Assembly (NCBI GenBank): GCA_028023455.1
Contig: JAQFVV010006216.1
Coordinates: forward strand, 5,164,877-5,228,876
DNA from: Epiperipatus broadwayi
Lineage: Eukaryota > Onychophora > Udeonychophora > Euonychophora > Peripatidae
Direction of reading: 5' to 3'
Length of the DNA stretch: 64,000 nt
Both the position numbers and the translations under genes were made by a program. Shown in pieces: positions 61,453 to 64,000 of the stretch (the first letter of the stretch is position 1; each line of letters starts with the position of its first letter). Below the pieces are notes generated by a model, which worked only from the letters and a program-made list of their open reading frames with translations, did not search any database and was not told the origin of the DNA.

Positions 61453-63110
61453 TCAGGTACTCAAATTTGTCAATAATTACAAATAAAATAGCATACAAAA
61501 ATCATTGCATTATTAGCATGGTTACATATGCTAGTTTGCTAATATTAGTCATTCAGAATTAATAATTACATAGATATATCATCCAACCAATACTTTCAAG
61601 TATAAACAAGAGTGTATTTATATGATGGATTGTTTGTGACTGTCACAAAAATTAGCAATTGCATAGTTTTATTATAAGTCATACAATAAAATCTTTAGTT
61701 GAACAGTATTGCCAGAAAAGAGTATCCTGGTTAAAAGTTTGTAAAAGTAATGACAGTGTGGAATGTCAAGTCCATTGTATATTGTGCTTGGGGAATTGGA
61801 GTGTGAACCAAGATTAGCCAAATTGTGACAAACCAACAGCAATTTTAAAAGATTTGTACTTGGTGTGATAGAAGCTTAGAGTTTGAAACATGGTTTCAAA
61901 TATGTCCATGTGGCAGCAAAGGTGTCAGAGTTGACAAGTCTATTATTTCTAGCTCTGTAGCAGGATACAATCTAATGTTGTGGCTAATAAAATGGGTACA
62001 GTGAGTATACTAGAATGCACACAGATTAATGGTGGCTGCACAAACAATTAAGGCTGCACTTTCTTATATACACCTAAAAATTTACTATGTAAAATACCAC
62101 TCTGCCAATTTGTACTTACCATCATGTTGCAGGCAATGGACAAGTGTAAAAAAAAGATCCTAAGTTTCACCTTGTGGAACTAACTTCAAAGGAATCAATA
62201 TTGGTGTATAATCTCCAGTAACAAAAAAAGTGTGAGGTTGGCAGAGCATGGAAATTAATCTTCAGTAATAAAGGAAAAAAACCCTATTTTTTGTATTGAC
62301 ATAGTAGCTGGGCATTGCCTATTCCCAGTGTCAGAGATGTGGAGTCAGTCTACTGGTTTGAGAACAAAAAGTTGTATATACTCAGTATATTTATTTGGAC
62401 TTTAAATCTGATTGTAAATGTCTTTAAATTAATCTATGAGAAACAATATGTGCCCACATAAGGAAGGGTCGGGATTTGTTCATGGTGGTTATTTTTATTA
62501 TGCACTCCAATATTAGAAATCATCTTATAGTGGCTGCAAAAAGGTTTATGCTTTTTTGAATGTAAAAAAACATGGAATAGAGACCAAGTTCATTGCATTT
62601 GGGTGAGCTGCCTAGCTGTTTTATGGAAAGGTTAATCATTTTTCTTCATAATATTAGCTTGTTATATAGTGAGGTCATGGAAATAAAAAATTTGGTAAAT
62701 TTTATTATAGGTGAGTAGATTATTTTCATGATGACAAGCTGATTAAAACATAGATTAAGAGGTAGAACTTGGAGAGAAAGGTTGTAATTCATTCAACATC
62801 CTCTCTCAGTTTGTTTAGCCTTGATGTTTTATTCCCTTAGCTTCCAAGTAAAAGGAAAAAACCAAGGAAACCAGTCACTTTATCATAATACATTTGAGTA
62901 TATAGTTTATTTGTGTAAAGAAACCAGGTGGCAGTTTTGATTGTTAAACTTAAATTTAGAAATGGCAGTGTAATTATCAATTATTCTTTGTAGTAATGAT
63001 AGCAGCTTTTTTTAAGGAAGGTATATAATAATGTCATTCTTGTAGACTATCCATGGAATACACAACCCAGTGTACAGGATTTGGAGGCCTTGAATTTTCT
63101 TCTAAGTTAC
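61453..63110. other. AT-rich DNA, possibly the 3' part of a decayed LINE
   Basis: No intact frame. Its position downstream (on the minus strand) of the RT fragment at 63113-63430 makes it a plausible continuation of that element; minus-strand fragments such as KFKFNNQNCHLVSLHK near 62935 look coding-like but are not diagnostic. Confidence 0.35.
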
Positions 63111-63112
63111 TA

Positions 63113-63430
63113 TTATGAGATAATATACTGTGAATTATAGAATGCTGAAACATGATCCCTGGGAAAGAATTGATTTAAGATAAATGAGGGTGATACTCCG
63201 ACATTGAGCATTATGTGCATTTTGTGGTAAAGTAGTAAGCTGGTTATTATATTTAGAAATGTATGAAGTATTGATATGTCTTTGAGCATGTTGATTAAGA
63301 TGTTTTCAGGCACCAAATCAAAGGTGGTTTTAATATCTAACTGTACAGATATTGAGGCATATTTTTGGTCACATATTGAATCCATGATTGTATTAAACAT
63401 AAGTGCTTTTCATCTTATAGAAAACTCTTT
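63113..63430 (-). pseudogene. Non-LTR retrotransposon RT fragment (not RTE)
   Basis: The open stretch contains NTIMDSICDQKYASISVQLD, then IKTTFDLVPENILINMLKDI: RT motif A in the L-D-x-K-x-F-D-x-V-P form used by Jockey/CR1/L2-like elements. This is followed by NIITSLL..HKMHIMLN and a motif-B-like SFILNQFFPRDHV (normally QG-PQG). The FxDD motif is not visible. The fragment is degenerate and differs clearly from the two RTE copies. Confidence 0.6.
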
Positions 63431-64000
63431 CTTTGTGTATTGAGTGGACAATATTAGAGGAAGTTGGTGTGACTCTTTCTTGTCTTTTAAAAAATTTTTA
63501 AGAATCTTTAAACCCAGAGATCATATTAAAATTGCCACAGACTGGCAGGATGGACACTGGAGCTACTTTTTATTGAATGGCACTATTGCAATAGGGTACA
63601 GTTATATATTATAGAGTTTTTATAATATATAGTTAACAAGTTCACATAATTATGTAACTATGAAATGTGAAAAAAAATTGTTATACCATGGAACCCTAGG
63701 TGACATATGTTGGCAGTTGTAGTAAGTTGATGGCAACTTCTATGGTAGAAAAGAAAGTATCTGTTTCAAGCTTTCCAAAAAAATTTCAGGCAGTCTGAAG
63801 GCACTCTGGCTTCATAATTTTTGCTTAAAATGTTGGTAAATTGGCTGTATCATATTATGTCCAGCTCTATAGTGCCACCATTGTCAAGTGTCATAGAAAC
63901 TCAAATGGTGAAAGGATAGCCTATGACCTATTTGGATGTAGACTTTAGTCCGTGCATGCTGTTGGTTTAGAGCAATGTTTTTCTTTTTGGTGGCTAAATG
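63431..64000. other. Window end, AT-rich, no supported feature
   Basis: It may hold the upstream part of the same decayed LINE on the minus strand, but I see no diagnostic motif. Confidence 0.4.

Overview
This is a eukaryotic genomic window, very A+T-rich, almost certainly from an invertebrate animal. Its non-LTR elements are of the RTE type (APE-like endonuclease plus reverse transcriptase, ATG/ATC-rich 3' tail). It also holds a Ty3/Gypsy element with a K02A2.6-like integrase, a hAT-type MITE, (TA)n(TG)n microsatellites and one spliced, intrinsically disordered coding exon. I cannot name the species. There are no bacterial features, and almost all of the window is transposable-element sequence and decayed non-coding DNA.

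Layout. 1-817: end of a 1.2-kb MITE-like element whose inverted second copy lies at 7915-9077. 4206-5215: tandem plus inverted repeats. 5466-6810: a 5'-truncated RTE relic with a 497-bp hAT-type MITE inside it (perfect 8-bp target duplication). 7531-31612: the main structure, one old LTR retrotransposon spread over 24 kb. Its ~2-kb LTRs (7531-14759 and 18298-31612) have been split by later insertions. The 5' LTR carries the MITE, a 576-bp near-perfect palindrome and a 3.1-kb element; the 3' LTR carries a 5.0-kb Ty3/Gypsy element and an RTE element plus about 3 kb of unassigned DNA. The two LTRs serve as each other's empty sites, which confirms several insertion borders. Between them lie a tRNA-Lys-like primer-binding site, a broken gag and a purine tract, but no recognisable pol.

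31.6-49.6 kb: a possible TTGTAC-ended element (33272-36155); a second gag-bearing relic of the same family (37.85-40.27 kb) preceded by a reiterated primer-binding-site-like array; a GC-richer patch; inverted/direct repeats at 44.0-44.8 kb; and the only good host-gene candidate, a terminal coding exon at 44880-45520. 49.6-55.6 kb: a direct repeat of about 1.5 kb flanking an unusual broken ORF made of a coiled-coil repeat domain followed by a 65-residue repeat carrying a YLPPKMRPSPY-type motif; this repeat also contains a primer-binding-site-like array. 55.6-61.4 kb: a second TTGTAC-ended candidate and the inverted second copy of the 3.1-kb element. 63.1-63.4 kb: a reverse-transcriptase scrap of another non-LTR element.

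No operon-like cooperation is present. The relationships that matter are nested insertion, shared element families and possible parasitism of non-autonomous elements on autonomous ones. The most unusual signals are the reiterated PBS-like modules, the RPSPY-repeat ORF, the 3.1-kb elements with a terminal hairpin and 3-bp target duplications, and the long palindrome.
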